The notes beneath the pieces are model-generated. The model was not told the origin of the DNA. It did not search any database and saw only the letters and a program-made list of their open reading frames with translations. A program made the translations under genes and the position numbers. Positions 16,892 to 25,206 of a stretch of 64,000 nt of DNA are shown piece after piece (positions within the stretch are counted from its first letter, which is position 1; each line of letters begins with the position of its first letter). The DNA is from Sedimentisphaera salicampi (GTDB lineage Bacteria; Planctomycetota; Phycisphaerae; Sedimentisphaerales; Sedimentisphaeraceae): assembly GCF_002117005.1 (NCBI RefSeq), contig NZ_CP021023.1, forward strand, positions 2,714,995-2,778,994, written 5' to 3'.

Positions 16892-16908
16892 AACAGGAAG
16901 CCGATAAA

Positions 16909-17526
16909 ATGATTGACGTTACTGTATACAATAAAGACGGCCAGCAGGTAGATACGATTTCGGTAAGCGAAGAATCGTTTGGTGGCGAGGTTCGCTATCC
17001 GCTGCTGAAGCAGGCAATCGTGATGTACCATGCTAACAAACGCGTAGGTACTGCGGCAACCAAAAGCCGCGGTATGGTTGCTGGTTCTTCAAAGAAGCTT
17101 TTCAGGCAGAAGGGCACCGGTAATGCACGTGTTGGTAATATGAGAACCCACAAGCGAGTAGGCGGCGGTGTAGCATTTGCCAAAAGTGTTAGAGATTTCG
17201 GCAAGAAAATGCCTAAGAAGCAGAGGAATATCGCTTGCAAAAGCGCATTGCTCGCAAAGCTTCAGTCCGGTTCAGTGTCTGTGATAGATGAGCTCTCTTT
17301 CAGCGAACCTAAAACAAAGGAAATGGCCGGCATACTGAAGAATCTAAACATAGACAGAAGCTGCCTTGTTACACTCGGGGATTATGATACGAATGTGTAT
17401 AAGTCAGCAAGAAATATTCAGAAAATTGATGTAGCTGCCCTGAAAGACTTAAATGCCGGCGAGATCTGCAATAAGCAGAAGCTCCTTTTTACTAAAGAGG
17501 CATTTGATAAGCTGCTTAATGGTTGA
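16909..17526 (+). CDS. rplD: 50S ribosomal protein L4
   Basis: 205 residues, usual length. The loop that lines the exit tunnel is visible as FRQKGTGNARVGNMRTHKRV followed by GGGVAFA. L4 binds 23S rRNA domain I and in some bacteria represses its own operon through the leader RNA; the structured leader before rpsJ makes this a candidate here. AGGAAG precedes the ATG. Confidence 0.96.
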   Translation: MIDVTVYNKDGQQVDTISVSEESFGGEVRYPLLKQAIVMYHANKRVGTAATKSRGMVAGSSKKLFRQKGTGNARVGNMRTHKRVGGGVAFAKSVRDFGKKMPKKQRNIACKSALLAKLQSGSVSVIDELSFSEPKTKEMAGILKNLNIDRSCLVTLGDYDTNVYKSARNIQKIDVAALKDLNAGEICNKQKLLFTKEAFDKLLNG

Positions 17527-17572
17527 GCGGAAGATTTGAACACGTATAAACCTGATTCGACAAGGTGAAAAA

Positions 17573-17851
17573 GTGGATTATTGCAACGTAATCATAAAGC
17601 CGATAATAACCGAACAGAGTATGCATTTTGCTACGAGCAAAAATGCCTATGCCTTTGAGGTTAATAAAAAGGCGAACAAATTACAGATTCGCAAAGCTAT
17701 AGAGGATATCTATGGCGTTAAAGTTGAAAAGGTTCGCACGATGAACCGCAAGGGCAAAGCCCGCAGAAGAGGACGCAGTTTCGGGATGACTGCAAGCTGG
17801 AAAAAGGCTGTGGTTGTTCTAAATGAGGAAGACAGAATAGACCTGTACTAA
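17573..17851 (+). CDS. rplW: 50S ribosomal protein L23
   Basis: 92 residues from a GTG start with an AGGTGAAAA site just before it. NVIIKPIITEQSMHFAT and the C-terminal RRGRSFGMTASWKKAVVVL fit L23, which rings the tunnel exit and docks trigger factor and SRP. It is slightly short but complete. Confidence 0.95.
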   Translation: MDYCNVIIKPIITEQSMHFATSKNAYAFEVNKKANKLQIRKAIEDIYGVKVEKVRTMNRKGKARRRGRSFGMTASWKKAVVVLNEEDRIDLY

Positions 17852-17873
17852 AAAAGTGGATTAAGGCATTACT

Positions 17874-18728
17874 ATGGCTATTAAAACATATAAACCAACA
17901 AGTCCGGGAAGAAGGTATTCTTCTGTAATTGATTACAGAGCTGTTCTGACTACAGACAAACCAGAAAAGACGCTCTGTAAAAGATTGCGTAAAAGCGGCG
18001 GAAGAAATCATCACGGAAGAACAACCTGCCGCTTCAGAGGCGGCGGCGCAAGAAGGATATACCGCTTCATCGATTTCAACCGTGATAAAGATGGCATCAG
18101 CGCAGAGGTTCAGAGCGTTGAATACGACCCGAACAGAAACTGCTTTATCTCTCTGGTGGAGTATGAAGACGGGGAAAAAAGATACATACTTTCTCCACGC
18201 GGATTGAATGTGAATTCAAAGATTATCAGCGGCGAGAATGTTGAACCGGTAGTGGGCAATGCTATGCCACTGAAAAATATACCGGTAGGCGTTGCTGTTC
18301 ACAATATAGAGATGAATCCCGGTCAGGGCGGCAAGCTCGTTAGAAGTGCCGGGGGCACAGCAAGAGTTATGGCTAAAGAAGGCGGCTGGGCAACCATTAT
18401 CCTCCCCAGCGGCGAGATGAGAATGGTACGTGTTGAGTGCCGTGCTACAATCGGCCAGCTCGGAAACAGCGACTATCAGAATGTGCGTATCGGCAAAGCC
18501 GGAAGAAAACGTCATATGGGACGCAGACCTCACGTACGAGGCAAGGCTCAGAACCCTGTTTCTCACCCGATGGGCGGTGGTGAAGGCAGGAGTAACGGTG
18601 GGCGTCATCCCTGTTCTCCAACCGGCAGGTTTGCCAAGGGCGGAAAGACCCGCCATAAAAAGAAACAGAGCGGTAAAAGAATAATCAGGCGTCGTAAGAA
18701 CAACCGCGGCGAGCAGTTGGTTCTATAA
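17874..18728 (+). CDS. rplB: 50S ribosomal protein L2
   Basis: 284 residues. The conserved GRNHHGRTTCRFRGGGARR near residue 40 and the C-terminal HPMGGGEGRSNGGRHPCSP, containing the His implicated near the peptidyl transferase centre, identify L2. A lysine/arginine-rich tail follows. L2 is essential for subunit joining. It sits 22 bases after rplW. Confidence 0.97.
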   Translation: MAIKTYKPTSPGRRYSSVIDYRAVLTTDKPEKTLCKRLRKSGGRNHHGRTTCRFRGGGARRIYRFIDFNRDKDGISAEVQSVEYDPNRNCFISLVEYEDGEKRYILSPRGLNVNSKIISGENVEPVVGNAMPLKNIPVGVAVHNIEMNPGQGGKLVRSAGGTARVMAKEGGWATIILPSGEMRMVRVECRATIGQLGNSDYQNVRIGKAGRKRHMGRRPHVRGKAQNPVSHPMGGGEGRSNGGRHPCSPTGRFAKGGKTRHKKKQSGKRIIRRRKNNRGEQLVL

Positions 18729-18756
18729 TCCAATAGTGATAAAAAGGTGAAGTTTA

Positions 18757-19020
18757 ATGGCAAGATCGCTGAAAAAAGGTCCTTTTGTAGATGACCATCT
18801 CCTTGAGAAGGTCGCACAGCAGATGGAAGCTGGAACAAAAAAGCCTGTTAGAACATGGTCTAGAAGGTCAACAGTTATTCCTGAGTTCGTAGGCTATACC
18901 TTCGAAGTGCATAATGGACGCAGCTTTGTAAAGGTTTTCATAACAGAAGATATGGTTGGGCATAAGCTTGGTGAGTTTGCTCCAACTCGAACCTTCAAAG
19001 GCCATGGTACTCGTCAATAA
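18757..19020 (+). CDS. rpsS: 30S ribosomal protein S19
   Basis: 87 residues. [18 protein letters not shown] and the C-terminal [17 protein letters not shown] are standard S19 signatures. It forms a complex with S13 in the subunit head. AAAAAGGTGA precedes the ATG. Confidence 0.97.
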   Translation: MARSLKKGPFVDDHLLEKVAQQMEAGTKKPVRTWSRRSTVIPEFVGYTFEVHNGRSFVKVFITEDMVGHKLGEFAPTRTFKGHGTRQ

Positions 19021-19058
19021 TATTCGGTTTACACCGGAGATATACATTAAGGTTTGCT

Positions 19059-19610
19059 ATGTTAAACGTTAGAAGACTAAACGAAATAATCGATGACAGC
19101 TCTTTGGAAGTGGAAGATTTTGCTTCCACTCTGGATATCAATGCAGCATGTTCTCCAGTTAAGGCTGTTAAAAACTGGAAAAAAGGGCTTATGAAGCCCC
19201 AGCCTAAGGATGATGATATTGATGCGCTGGCAAACAAACTGGAAGTTGATGCATCTGAGCTGAAGGCTTGGAAAGCAGCGTTGAGATATGCCCCGCAGTC
19301 TGCCCGCAAGGTTAGGCTTGTCGCAGACCTTATCAGGGGAAGGCATGTGCGTGATGCTGAAGATATTCTCAAATTTACCCCCAAGCGTTCTGCTGCAATG
19401 GTTCTTCAGGTGCTTAAGAGTGCAGTGGCAAATGCAGATGAGGCAGAAGCCGATGTTGAAAGCCTTTACGTTGCAGAGGCCCGGGTTGACGGGGCTGGAA
19501 GACGAATCGGGACGAAGGGTTTTATACCTAAAGACCGCGGTAGAGCCCATCCTATAAGGAAAGAGGCTTGTCATATTCACGTTACGGTTGCTCAAATAAC
19601 AGAGGAATAG
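19059..19610 (+). CDS. rplV: 50S ribosomal protein L22 with an N-terminal HTH-like extension
   Basis: 183 residues, about 70 more than usual. The L22 core begins near residue 75 (ALRYAPQSARKVRLVADLIRG) and runs to the end, including the tunnel beta-hairpin region VDGAGRRIGTKGFIPKDRGR. The added N-terminal segment contains VKNWKKGLMKPQPKDDDIDA followed by LANKLEVDASELKAW, which resembles a Cro/C1-type helix-turn-helix (W..G...P....I..LA..L.V....L). Similar long L22 proteins are known to me from Phycisphaerae-type planctomycetes. The start ATG at 19059 follows AAGGTTTGCT; no internal start with a better site precedes the core, so the extension is probably real. Its role is unknown. Confidence 0.92.
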   Translation: MLNVRRLNEIIDDSSLEVEDFASTLDINAACSPVKAVKNWKKGLMKPQPKDDDIDALANKLEVDASELKAWKAALRYAPQSARKVRLVADLIRGRHVRDAEDILKFTPKRSAAMVLQVLKSAVANADEAEADVESLYVAEARVDGAGRRIGTKGFIPKDRGRAHPIRKEACHIHVTVAQITEE

Positions 19611-19616
19611 ATTAGT

Positions 19617-20339
19617 ATGGGTCAGAAAACATCACCAGTTGGTTTCAGAACGGGAATTAGGCTTGATTGGCAGAGCACGTGGTTTGCCCCTAAAGCAAAC
19701 TACGGCGATTTTATCGTCGAAGACTGCAAAATAAGAGAATTTGTTGAAGAACGATTCAATAATCAGCCTCCTTACTCAGCCGTAGCGAAAACTGAAATTG
19801 CAAGAACACGCAATGAAGTGAAGGTAACTCTGCATACTGCAAGGCCGGGAATGGTAATTGGCCCGAAGGGTGCTGAGGTTGACAAGGTTAGAGAAGAGAT
19901 CGAAGCGCTGATCAACAGGAAAGTCAGCGTGAATGTAGTGGAAATCAAGGAAGCCTCGCTCAATTCAAAGCTCGTTGCAGATTCAATAGCGATGCAGCTT
20001 AGCAGAAGGGCATCTTTCCGCCGAGTAATGAAAATGCAGTGTGAGGCGGTAATGAATGCCGGAGCGAAAGGCGTTAAAATTATTGTTTCCGGCCGTCTGG
20101 GCGGTGCTGAAATGGCAAGAAGAGAAACTCAGAAAATGGGTTCTATTCCGCTTCAGACAATCGACGCCAATGTTGATTACAACAACTCTATCGCCCGTAC
20201 AACATACGGTACTATCGGCGTTAAGGTGTGGATTTTCAAAGGAAAGTTTGGCGAAGAGATTCAGCCGGATAACAAAGGACGCAAGCCCAGAGGCGGCAAA
20301 GGCGGCGGAAGAAGAAATAAACCGAAAAGAAACGGCTGA
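19617..20339 (+). CDS. rpsC: 30S ribosomal protein S3
   Basis: 240 residues. MGQKTSPVGFRTGIRLDWQS begins the protein. A KH domain with GMVIGPKGAEVDKV (GxxG as GPKG) and the C-terminal domain with ETQKMGSIPLQTIDANVDY identify S3, which helps form the mRNA entry channel. A basic tail ends it. It is six bases after rplV. Confidence 0.97.
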   Translation: MGQKTSPVGFRTGIRLDWQSTWFAPKANYGDFIVEDCKIREFVEERFNNQPPYSAVAKTEIARTRNEVKVTLHTARPGMVIGPKGAEVDKVREEIEALINRKVSVNVVEIKEASLNSKLVADSIAMQLSRRASFRRVMKMQCEAVMNAGAKGVKIIVSGRLGGAEMARRETQKMGSIPLQTIDANVDYNNSIARTTYGTIGVKVWIFKGKFGEEIQPDNKGRKPRGGKGGGRRNKPKRNG

Positions 20340-20383
20340 TTTTAGATAGAAACTAACACTTATTACAGTGCGAGGATATTGCT

Positions 20384-20806
20384 ATGGCTTTAATGCCGAA
20401 AAGAGTTAAATACCGCAAGCAGCAGCGGGGAAAAAATAGAGGAAACGCCACACGCAACAATACAGTTGCTTTCGGCGAATACGGGATACAGTCTTTGGAG
20501 CATTCCTGGATTACTGCAAGGCAGATTGAGGCCGGCCGTGTTGCCGCTACTCACTACCTGAGAAGACAGGGAACTATCCATATTAGAATTTTCCCTCATA
20601 AGTCTTTCACCTCAACGCCTCTTGAAACTCGTATGGGTAAAGGTAAAGGTGATATTGAGGGCTGGGTAGCTGTGGTTAAGCCCGGTACAGTGATGTTCGA
20701 GATCTCAGGTGTTGATGAAAAACTTGCCCGTGCAGCTCTTGCCAGGGTAGCTCAGAAAATGCCTATAAGGTGTCGATTCGCTCAAAGAAAACACTCAATG
20801 GCGTAA
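20384..20806 (+). CDS. rplP: 50S ribosomal protein L16
   Basis: 140 residues. [38 protein letters not shown] and the following [11 protein letters not shown] are typical of L16, which contacts the A-site tRNA. Length and order are normal. GCGAGGATATT precedes the ATG. Confidence 0.97.
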   Translation: MALMPKRVKYRKQQRGKNRGNATRNNTVAFGEYGIQSLEHSWITARQIEAGRVAATHYLRRQGTIHIRIFPHKSFTSTPLETRMGKGKGDIEGWVAVVKPGTVMFEISGVDEKLARAALARVAQKMPIRCRFAQRKHSMA

Positions 20807-20818
20807 GGTGGTATGCAG

Positions 20819-21016
20819 ATGAAAGCTTCAGAATTAAGAGAACTAAAGACAGAAGATTTGCCTTCAAAGCTCAAAGAGTTTCAGAAGAAACTTTACGAGC
20901 TGAGGATGCAGTCTGTTACAGAGAACCTTGAAGATAAATATGCAATATCAAAATGTCGCAAGGATATTGCCAGAGTTAAGACAATTATTAGAAAAAATCA
21001 GTTGAAGGCTCAATGA
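20819..21016 (+). CDS. rpmC: 50S ribosomal protein L29
   Basis: 65 residues beginning MKASELREL. The ATG at 20819 is preferred to the one at 20813 because AAGGTGG (20805-20811) is then 7 bases away instead of 1. Two helices, typical of L29, which sits by the tunnel exit. Its stop codon overlaps the start of rpsQ. Confidence 0.93.
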   Translation: MKASELRELKTEDLPSKLKEFQKKLYELRMQSVTENLEDKYAISKCRKDIARVKTIIRKNQLKAQ

Positions 21017-21276
21017 TGGAAGGCAAGGTATTTAAAACTAGACGCGGGACGGTGGTCAGCCGCAGCGGTGATAAGGCTATAAGGGTGCAGATTGATTATA
21101 ATGTCAAGCATCCAGTATATGGCAAATACGTAAAACGCCGCACTAAACTCGGCGTTCACGATCCACAAAACGCAGCCAGTGTAGGCGATATTGTCGATAT
21201 TGTTGAGTGCAGGCCAATCAGCAAGACCATAAGCTGGCGTCTTGTCGGCCTCGTTGAACAAGCAAACATTAAATAA
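21013..21276 (+). CDS. rpsQ: 30S ribosomal protein S17
   Basis: 87 residues. [20 protein letters not shown] and [20 protein letters not shown] are the S17 OB-fold; the more common form of the last motif is HDE..A..GD.V.I.E.RP. The start overlaps the rpmC stop (ATGATGG); the second ATG at 21016 is equally possible. It binds 16S rRNA early in assembly. Confidence 0.95.
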   Translation: MMEGKVFKTRRGTVVSRSGDKAIRVQIDYNVKHPVYGKYVKRRTKLGVHDPQNAASVGDIVDIVECRPISKTISWRLVGLVEQANIK

Positions 21277-21293
21277 TCGGTGAGGACACTCAA

Positions 21294-21683
21294 GTGATAC
21301 AGCAAGAGACAATGTTGGAAATAGCCGATAACAGCGGCGTGAAAACTGCTCAGTGCATCAAAGTCCTTGGGCACAGCGGTACAAGCAAAGGCAAATATAC
21401 AAGGCCTGCTGCTTCTGTCGGTGATATCGTTAGCGTTACTGTTAAGAGACACCTGCCGACCTGTCAGCTCAACGAGAAGAAGGTTTACAAGTGTGTGATT
21501 GTTCGGACAAAAGCACCTTTACGCAGGCCTGACGGCAGCTATGTACGTTTCGACAGCAATGCAGCGGTTATGATTGATGCGGACAACAATCCCATCGGTA
21601 CTCGAATCTTTGGTGCGGTAGCCAGAGAGCTTCGTGAGAAGAACTTTATGAAAATAATTTCACTTGCCAGTGAAGTAGTTTAA
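21294..21683 (+). CDS. rplN: 50S ribosomal protein L14
   Basis: 129 residues from a GTG start, supported by GGTGAGG upstream and by the family start [37 protein letters not shown] is near the C terminus. L14 forms an intersubunit bridge and binds the silencing factor RsfS in other bacteria. It carries about 8 residues more than the usual 122. Confidence 0.96.
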   Translation: MIQQETMLEIADNSGVKTAQCIKVLGHSGTSKGKYTRPAASVGDIVSVTVKRHLPTCQLNEKKVYKCVIVRTKAPLRRPDGSYVRFDSNAAVMIDADNNPIGTRIFGAVARELREKNFMKIISLASEVV

Positions 21684-21694
21684 GAGATACAAAT

Positions 21695-22024
21695 ATGGCA
21701 GCACGTATTAAAAAAGGCGATCGAGTAGTAGTAATAAGCGGCACTAATAAAGACCGCAAGGGCGAAGTGCTCAGGGTTATGAATTCTGAGAAAGTGATTA
21801 TTGAAGGCGTGAATCTTGCTAAAAAGCACGTTCGCCCATCTCAGAAGCACCCGCAGGGCGGACAGATAACTGTTGAACAGCCGATTCACATCAGCAATGT
21901 GATGCCTGTGAACCCGACTACAGAAAAAGGTGCTCGAGTAAGATTCGTTGAACAAGAGGGCGGCAAAAAGCGTGTTGCTCTCGATGGAACTGAGCTTGGT
22001 GTAGTACGCAAGCCGAAAGCTTAA
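21695..22024 (+). CDS. rplX: 50S ribosomal protein L24
   Basis: 109 residues with an N-terminal KOW motif (KKGDRVVVISGTNKDRKGEV). L24 initiates large-subunit assembly together with L3. It is spaced 11 bases after rplN and 14 before rplE. Confidence 0.96.
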   Translation: MAARIKKGDRVVVISGTNKDRKGEVLRVMNSEKVIIEGVNLAKKHVRPSQKHPQGGQITVEQPIHISNVMPVNPTTEKGARVRFVEQEGGKKRVALDGTELGVVRKPKA

Positions 22025-22038
22025 AGATAGGTACGTAA

Positions 22039-22578
22039 ATGGCACGACTGAAAGATCTATATAAATCTAAAATTGCTGCACAAATGCAGGAGAAATTCGG
22101 TTACAAGTCTGTTATGGCAATACCGAAGCTCGAGAAGGTAGTTTTGTCTATGGGTGTGGGCAACGCAATTCAGGACAAGAAGTACCTCGATCAGGCAGTG
22201 AAAGACCTTACTTCGATCTCGGGGCAGAAGCCGCTGGTATGCAAGGCCAAGATCAGCGTTTCAAACTTCAAGCTCCGTGCAGGTGAGCCGATTGGGTGCA
22301 AGGTAACTCTCAGAGGTGAGAGGATGTACGAATTCCTTGACAGGCTTATAAACCTTGCAATTCCAAGAGTGAAAGACTTCCGCGGTCTGAGCACAAAAAG
22401 CTTTGATGGGAGAGGCAACTACTCTATCGGTTTTGCAGAGCAGAGCATTTTCCCCGAAATTGATTCGGTGAATATGTTTGCCCCTCAGGGTCTGAATGTA
22501 ACTTTTGTTACCACAGCGGATACCGATCAGGAGTGTCGTGAGATGCTTACGATGTTTGGTATGCCCTTTAAAAAATAA
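22039..22578 (+). CDS. rplE: 50S ribosomal protein L5
   Basis: 179 residues, normal size. [37 protein letters not shown] and the C-terminal [19 protein letters not shown] identify L5, which binds 5S rRNA and the P-site tRNA. Confidence 0.97.
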   Translation: MARLKDLYKSKIAAQMQEKFGYKSVMAIPKLEKVVLSMGVGNAIQDKKYLDQAVKDLTSISGQKPLVCKAKISVSNFKLRAGEPIGCKVTLRGERMYEFLDRLINLAIPRVKDFRGLSTKSFDGRGNYSIGFAEQSIFPEIDSVNMFAPQGLNVTFVTTADTDQECREMLTMFGMPFKK

Positions 22579-22595
22579 TGTTAACGGAGTGATCG

Positions 22596-22781
22596 ATGTC
22601 AACAAAGGCACTTGAAAACAAAGTAAAAAAGAAGCCCAAATTCAGGGTACGCGGATACACAAGATGTGAGCTCTGCGGAAGATCCAGAGCTGTTTACAGA
22701 AAGTTTAAGATTTGTCGTATTTGTTTCAGGAAGCTTGCCAATGAAGGCAAAATTCCTGGCGTGAAAAAGACAAGTTGGTAA
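22596..22781 (+). CDS. rpsN: 30S ribosomal protein S14, zinc-binding type
   Basis: 61 residues with [20 protein letters not shown], the two CxxC pairs that hold zinc in the short S14 type (rpsZ form). It ends [11 protein letters not shown], as is usual. ACGGAGTGATCG precedes the ATG. Confidence 0.97.
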   Translation: MSTKALENKVKKKPKFRVRGYTRCELCGRSRAVYRKFKICRICFRKLANEGKIPGVKKTSW

Positions 22782-22812
22782 TGCAGAATTATTCCACTAC
22801 GGAGTTTTATAG

Positions 22813-23211
22813 ATGAGCTTAAGCGATCCAGTTGCTGATATGCTGACGAGAATAAGAAATGCTGTTATGGTGAAGCAAAATGAAGTAACCGTAAAAGCAA
22901 GTAAAGTATGCGAGGGTATTGCCCAGGTGCTTTTGAGTGAAGGGTTCATAAAAGAATATGACCGCATTGAAGACACAGGGCAGGGTATTCTGCGCATAAA
23001 ATTGAAATATTCTGAGCTGGGCACACCGGTTATCACTGATTTGCAGAGAGTCAGCACCCCGGGAAAAAGGGTTTACGGCTCCGTTGAGGATCTGCCCAGA
23101 GTGCTTGGCGGATTGGGCGTGTCAATCGTTTCAACAAGCCAAGGCGTGTTGAGTGATGTTAATTGCCGCAAGAATAAAATTGGCGGCGAAATTCTTTGTA
23201 CGGTGAGCTGA
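22813..23211 (+). CDS. rpsH: 30S ribosomal protein S8
   Basis: 132 residues. DPVADMLTRIRNAVMVKQ begins the protein, and the C-terminal half carries VSIVSTSQGVLSDVNCRKN and GGEILCTVS. S8 binds the central domain of 16S rRNA and represses the spc operon in enterobacteria. It is three bases before rplF. Confidence 0.97.
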   Translation: MSLSDPVADMLTRIRNAVMVKQNEVTVKASKVCEGIAQVLLSEGFIKEYDRIEDTGQGILRIKLKYSELGTPVITDLQRVSTPGKRVYGSVEDLPRVLGGLGVSIVSTSQGVLSDVNCRKNKIGGEILCTVS

Positions 23212-23214
23212 ATT

Positions 23215-23781
23215 ATGAGTCGTATCGGAAGAAAACCTATAGATTTACCCTCCGGAGTGAGTGTAGAAGTTGGCTCGGGCAAGGTCAAAGTAAAAGGGCC
23301 TAAAGGCGAGCTCTCGGAAAATGCTTACTCGGGCATAGACATTAAAGTTGAAGACAGCAGTGTTGTTTTTGAAAACACGAATCCTGCAGACAGAAAACTG
23401 CAAGCGATGTTTGGAACAATGAGGGCTCTGGTAAACAATATGATTACCGGCGTTACCAATGGCTTTTCAAGAGAAATGCAGATCTTTGGTACTGGTTTCA
23501 ATGTTAAGGAACAGGGCGGCAAGCTTATCCTCAATGTTGGTTACTGCCATACTGTTGATATACCTGTGCCAAAAGGCATATCGATTGAGATCAAAACCGC
23601 AGCCACAAAAGGTAATGATGTTCCCGCTGTGTTTACTATTTCCGGAATTGACAAGCAGCAGCTTGGTCAGTTTGCCGCAAACGTTAGAGCGGCACGTCCG
23701 CCGGAGCCGTATCAGGGCAAAGGTGTGCGTTATGCTGATGAATTTGTACGCCGCAAGGTCGGCAAGGCATTTGCATCCTAA
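23215..23781 (+). CDS. rplF: 50S ribosomal protein L6
   Basis: 188 residues, about ten longer than average. It begins MSRIGRKPIDLPSGVSVEV; the C-terminal signature is PEPYQGKGVRYADEFVRRK. L6 sits near the GTPase centre. It overlaps nothing and is followed by a 36-base gap to rplR. Confidence 0.97.
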   Translation: MSRIGRKPIDLPSGVSVEVGSGKVKVKGPKGELSENAYSGIDIKVEDSSVVFENTNPADRKLQAMFGTMRALVNNMITGVTNGFSREMQIFGTGFNVKEQGGKLILNVGYCHTVDIPVPKGISIEIKTAATKGNDVPAVFTISGIDKQQLGQFAANVRAARPPEPYQGKGVRYADEFVRRKVGKAFAS

Positions 23782-23817
23782 TTCGGCAGGTTAAAAAATT
23801 TGTTTCGGGCTTGAAAA

Positions 23818-24183
23818 ATGAGATATAAAAGACTTAAGCAATCAAATAGAAGGCGTAAATACAGAGTAAGGAAGAAGGTTAAAGGTGATTCTGACCGCCC
23901 TAGACTCTCTGTGTATCGCTCAAATAAAAATATTACAGCTCAGATAATTGATGACCGCAGCGGGGTTACCCTCGCATCTGCGAGCACCATGCAGGAAGCT
24001 TTGAAAAAAGACATTGGTCATGGCGGCAACGCCGAAGCAGCGAAGACTGTCGGCGAAACTCTGGCTAAGCGTGCTTCCGAAGTGGGGATTAAGCTTGTAA
24101 GATTCGATCGCGGTGCATACAGATATCATGGCAGAGTTAAGGCTTTGGCTGATGCTGCCAGAGAAGCCGGACTTGTATTCTGA
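23818..24183 (+). CDS. rplR: 50S ribosomal protein L18
   Basis: 121 residues. A basic N terminus is followed by [20 protein letters not shown] and the C-terminal [20 protein letters not shown]. It carries 5S rRNA into the large subunit with L5. Normal order before rpsE. Confidence 0.97.
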   Translation: MRYKRLKQSNRRRKYRVRKKVKGDSDRPRLSVYRSNKNITAQIIDDRSGVTLASASTMQEALKKDIGHGGNAEAAKTVGETLAKRASEVGIKLVRFDRGAYRYHGRVKALADAAREAGLVF

Positions 24184-24207
24184 ATTTAACGTTAGCGGAG
24201 ATATAAA

Positions 24208-24714
24208 TTGGCTAAAGCATCAGATAATTATACAGCACAAAGCGATTCGGCATTTGAAGATCAGGTGGTTAAGATATACCGCTGTGCAAAAGTTGTTAAA
24301 GGCGGCCGTAAGTTCAGTTTTGCTGCACTTGTCGTCGTTGGAGACAGAAACGGCACAGTAGGAATCGGCTACTGTAAAGCAAATGAGGTGCCGAATGCGG
24401 TAGAGAAGGCCGTTAAAGAAGCCCGTAAGAATACGGTGAAAGTGGCTTTGAACGAAGGTACTATAACCCATGAGGTTGTCGGGAAATGCAGGGCAACGCA
24501 AGTAAGATTGCTCCCTGCCAGCTCGGGTACTGGAGTTATTGCAGGTTTGAGCAGCCGTGCTGTTCTCGAGCTTGCAGGTGTCCACAACGTTCTAACTAAG
24601 ATTTATGGGAGCACTTCTCCCAAGAACGTGGTTAAAGCAACTCTCGACGGGTTGTGCAAACTCAAAAGCAGAGAAGAAGTAAAATCTCTTCGCGGTGTGG
24701 AACTTGAAATCTGA
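24208..24714 (+). CDS. rpsE: 30S ribosomal protein S5
   Basis: 168 residues from a TTG start with AGCGGAGATATAAA before it. KVVKGGRKFSFAALVVVGDR, GTVGIGYCKANEVPNAVEKA and LPASSGTGVIAG are S5 signatures. S5 contributes to decoding accuracy and mRNA unwinding. The gene is followed directly by rplO: the rpmD (L30) gene that usually lies between them is absent, as in many planctomycetes. Confidence 0.96.
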   Translation: MAKASDNYTAQSDSAFEDQVVKIYRCAKVVKGGRKFSFAALVVVGDRNGTVGIGYCKANEVPNAVEKAVKEARKNTVKVALNEGTITHEVVGKCRATQVRLLPASSGTGVIAGLSSRAVLELAGVHNVLTKIYGSTSPKNVVKATLDGLCKLKSREEVKSLRGVELEI

Positions 24715-24734
24715 AAAAGGTGGTGAAAGTCGCT

Positions 24735-25184
24735 ATGTTGAGTCACGAGATAACGAAAAATGCCGGCAAAAATAAGGCTCCTTCCCGTATTGGAAGAGGC
24801 CGAGGCAGTGGAAATGGAAAAACTGCTGGCCGAGGACATAAAGGACAGAAATCCAGATCTGGGCACTCCCGCAAGGCAATGTTTGCCGGCGGTAACATAC
24901 CTGTATTCCGCAGGCTTCCCAGAGTTGGCTTCAGCAATTATCATTTTGCTAATAACTACGAAATTGTGAATGTAGTTCAGCTTGAGAAGTACTTCGAAGA
25001 CGGCTCTACCGTTGGCGTGGAGCAGCTCGCAGAGCATGGTCTTGTTGGAAGTTCTGCAAGCAGGGTCAAGATTCTTGGTGATGGACAGCTTACTAAGAAA
25101 CTGACAGTACAGGCGCATAAATTCAGCAAAAGTGCACAGGAAAAAATATCCAGCTGCGGCGGTACGGCAAGTGTCGTGGCCTGA
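24735..25184 (+). CDS. rplO: 50S ribosomal protein L15
   Basis: 149 residues from the ATG at 24735, chosen over an in-frame GTG at 24720 because AAGGTGG lies at the proper distance. GRGRGSGNGKTAGRGHKGQK and GGNIPVFRRLPRVGFSN are typical of L15, a late-assembly protein spanning the large subunit. It is 22 bases before secY. Confidence 0.96.
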   Translation: MLSHEITKNAGKNKAPSRIGRGRGSGNGKTAGRGHKGQKSRSGHSRKAMFAGGNIPVFRRLPRVGFSNYHFANNYEIVNVVQLEKYFEDGSTVGVEQLAEHGLVGSSASRVKILGDGQLTKKLTVQAHKFSKSAQEKISSCGGTASVVA

Positions 25185-25206
25185 GGCTGTAAATGAGGTG
25201 TGAGTA

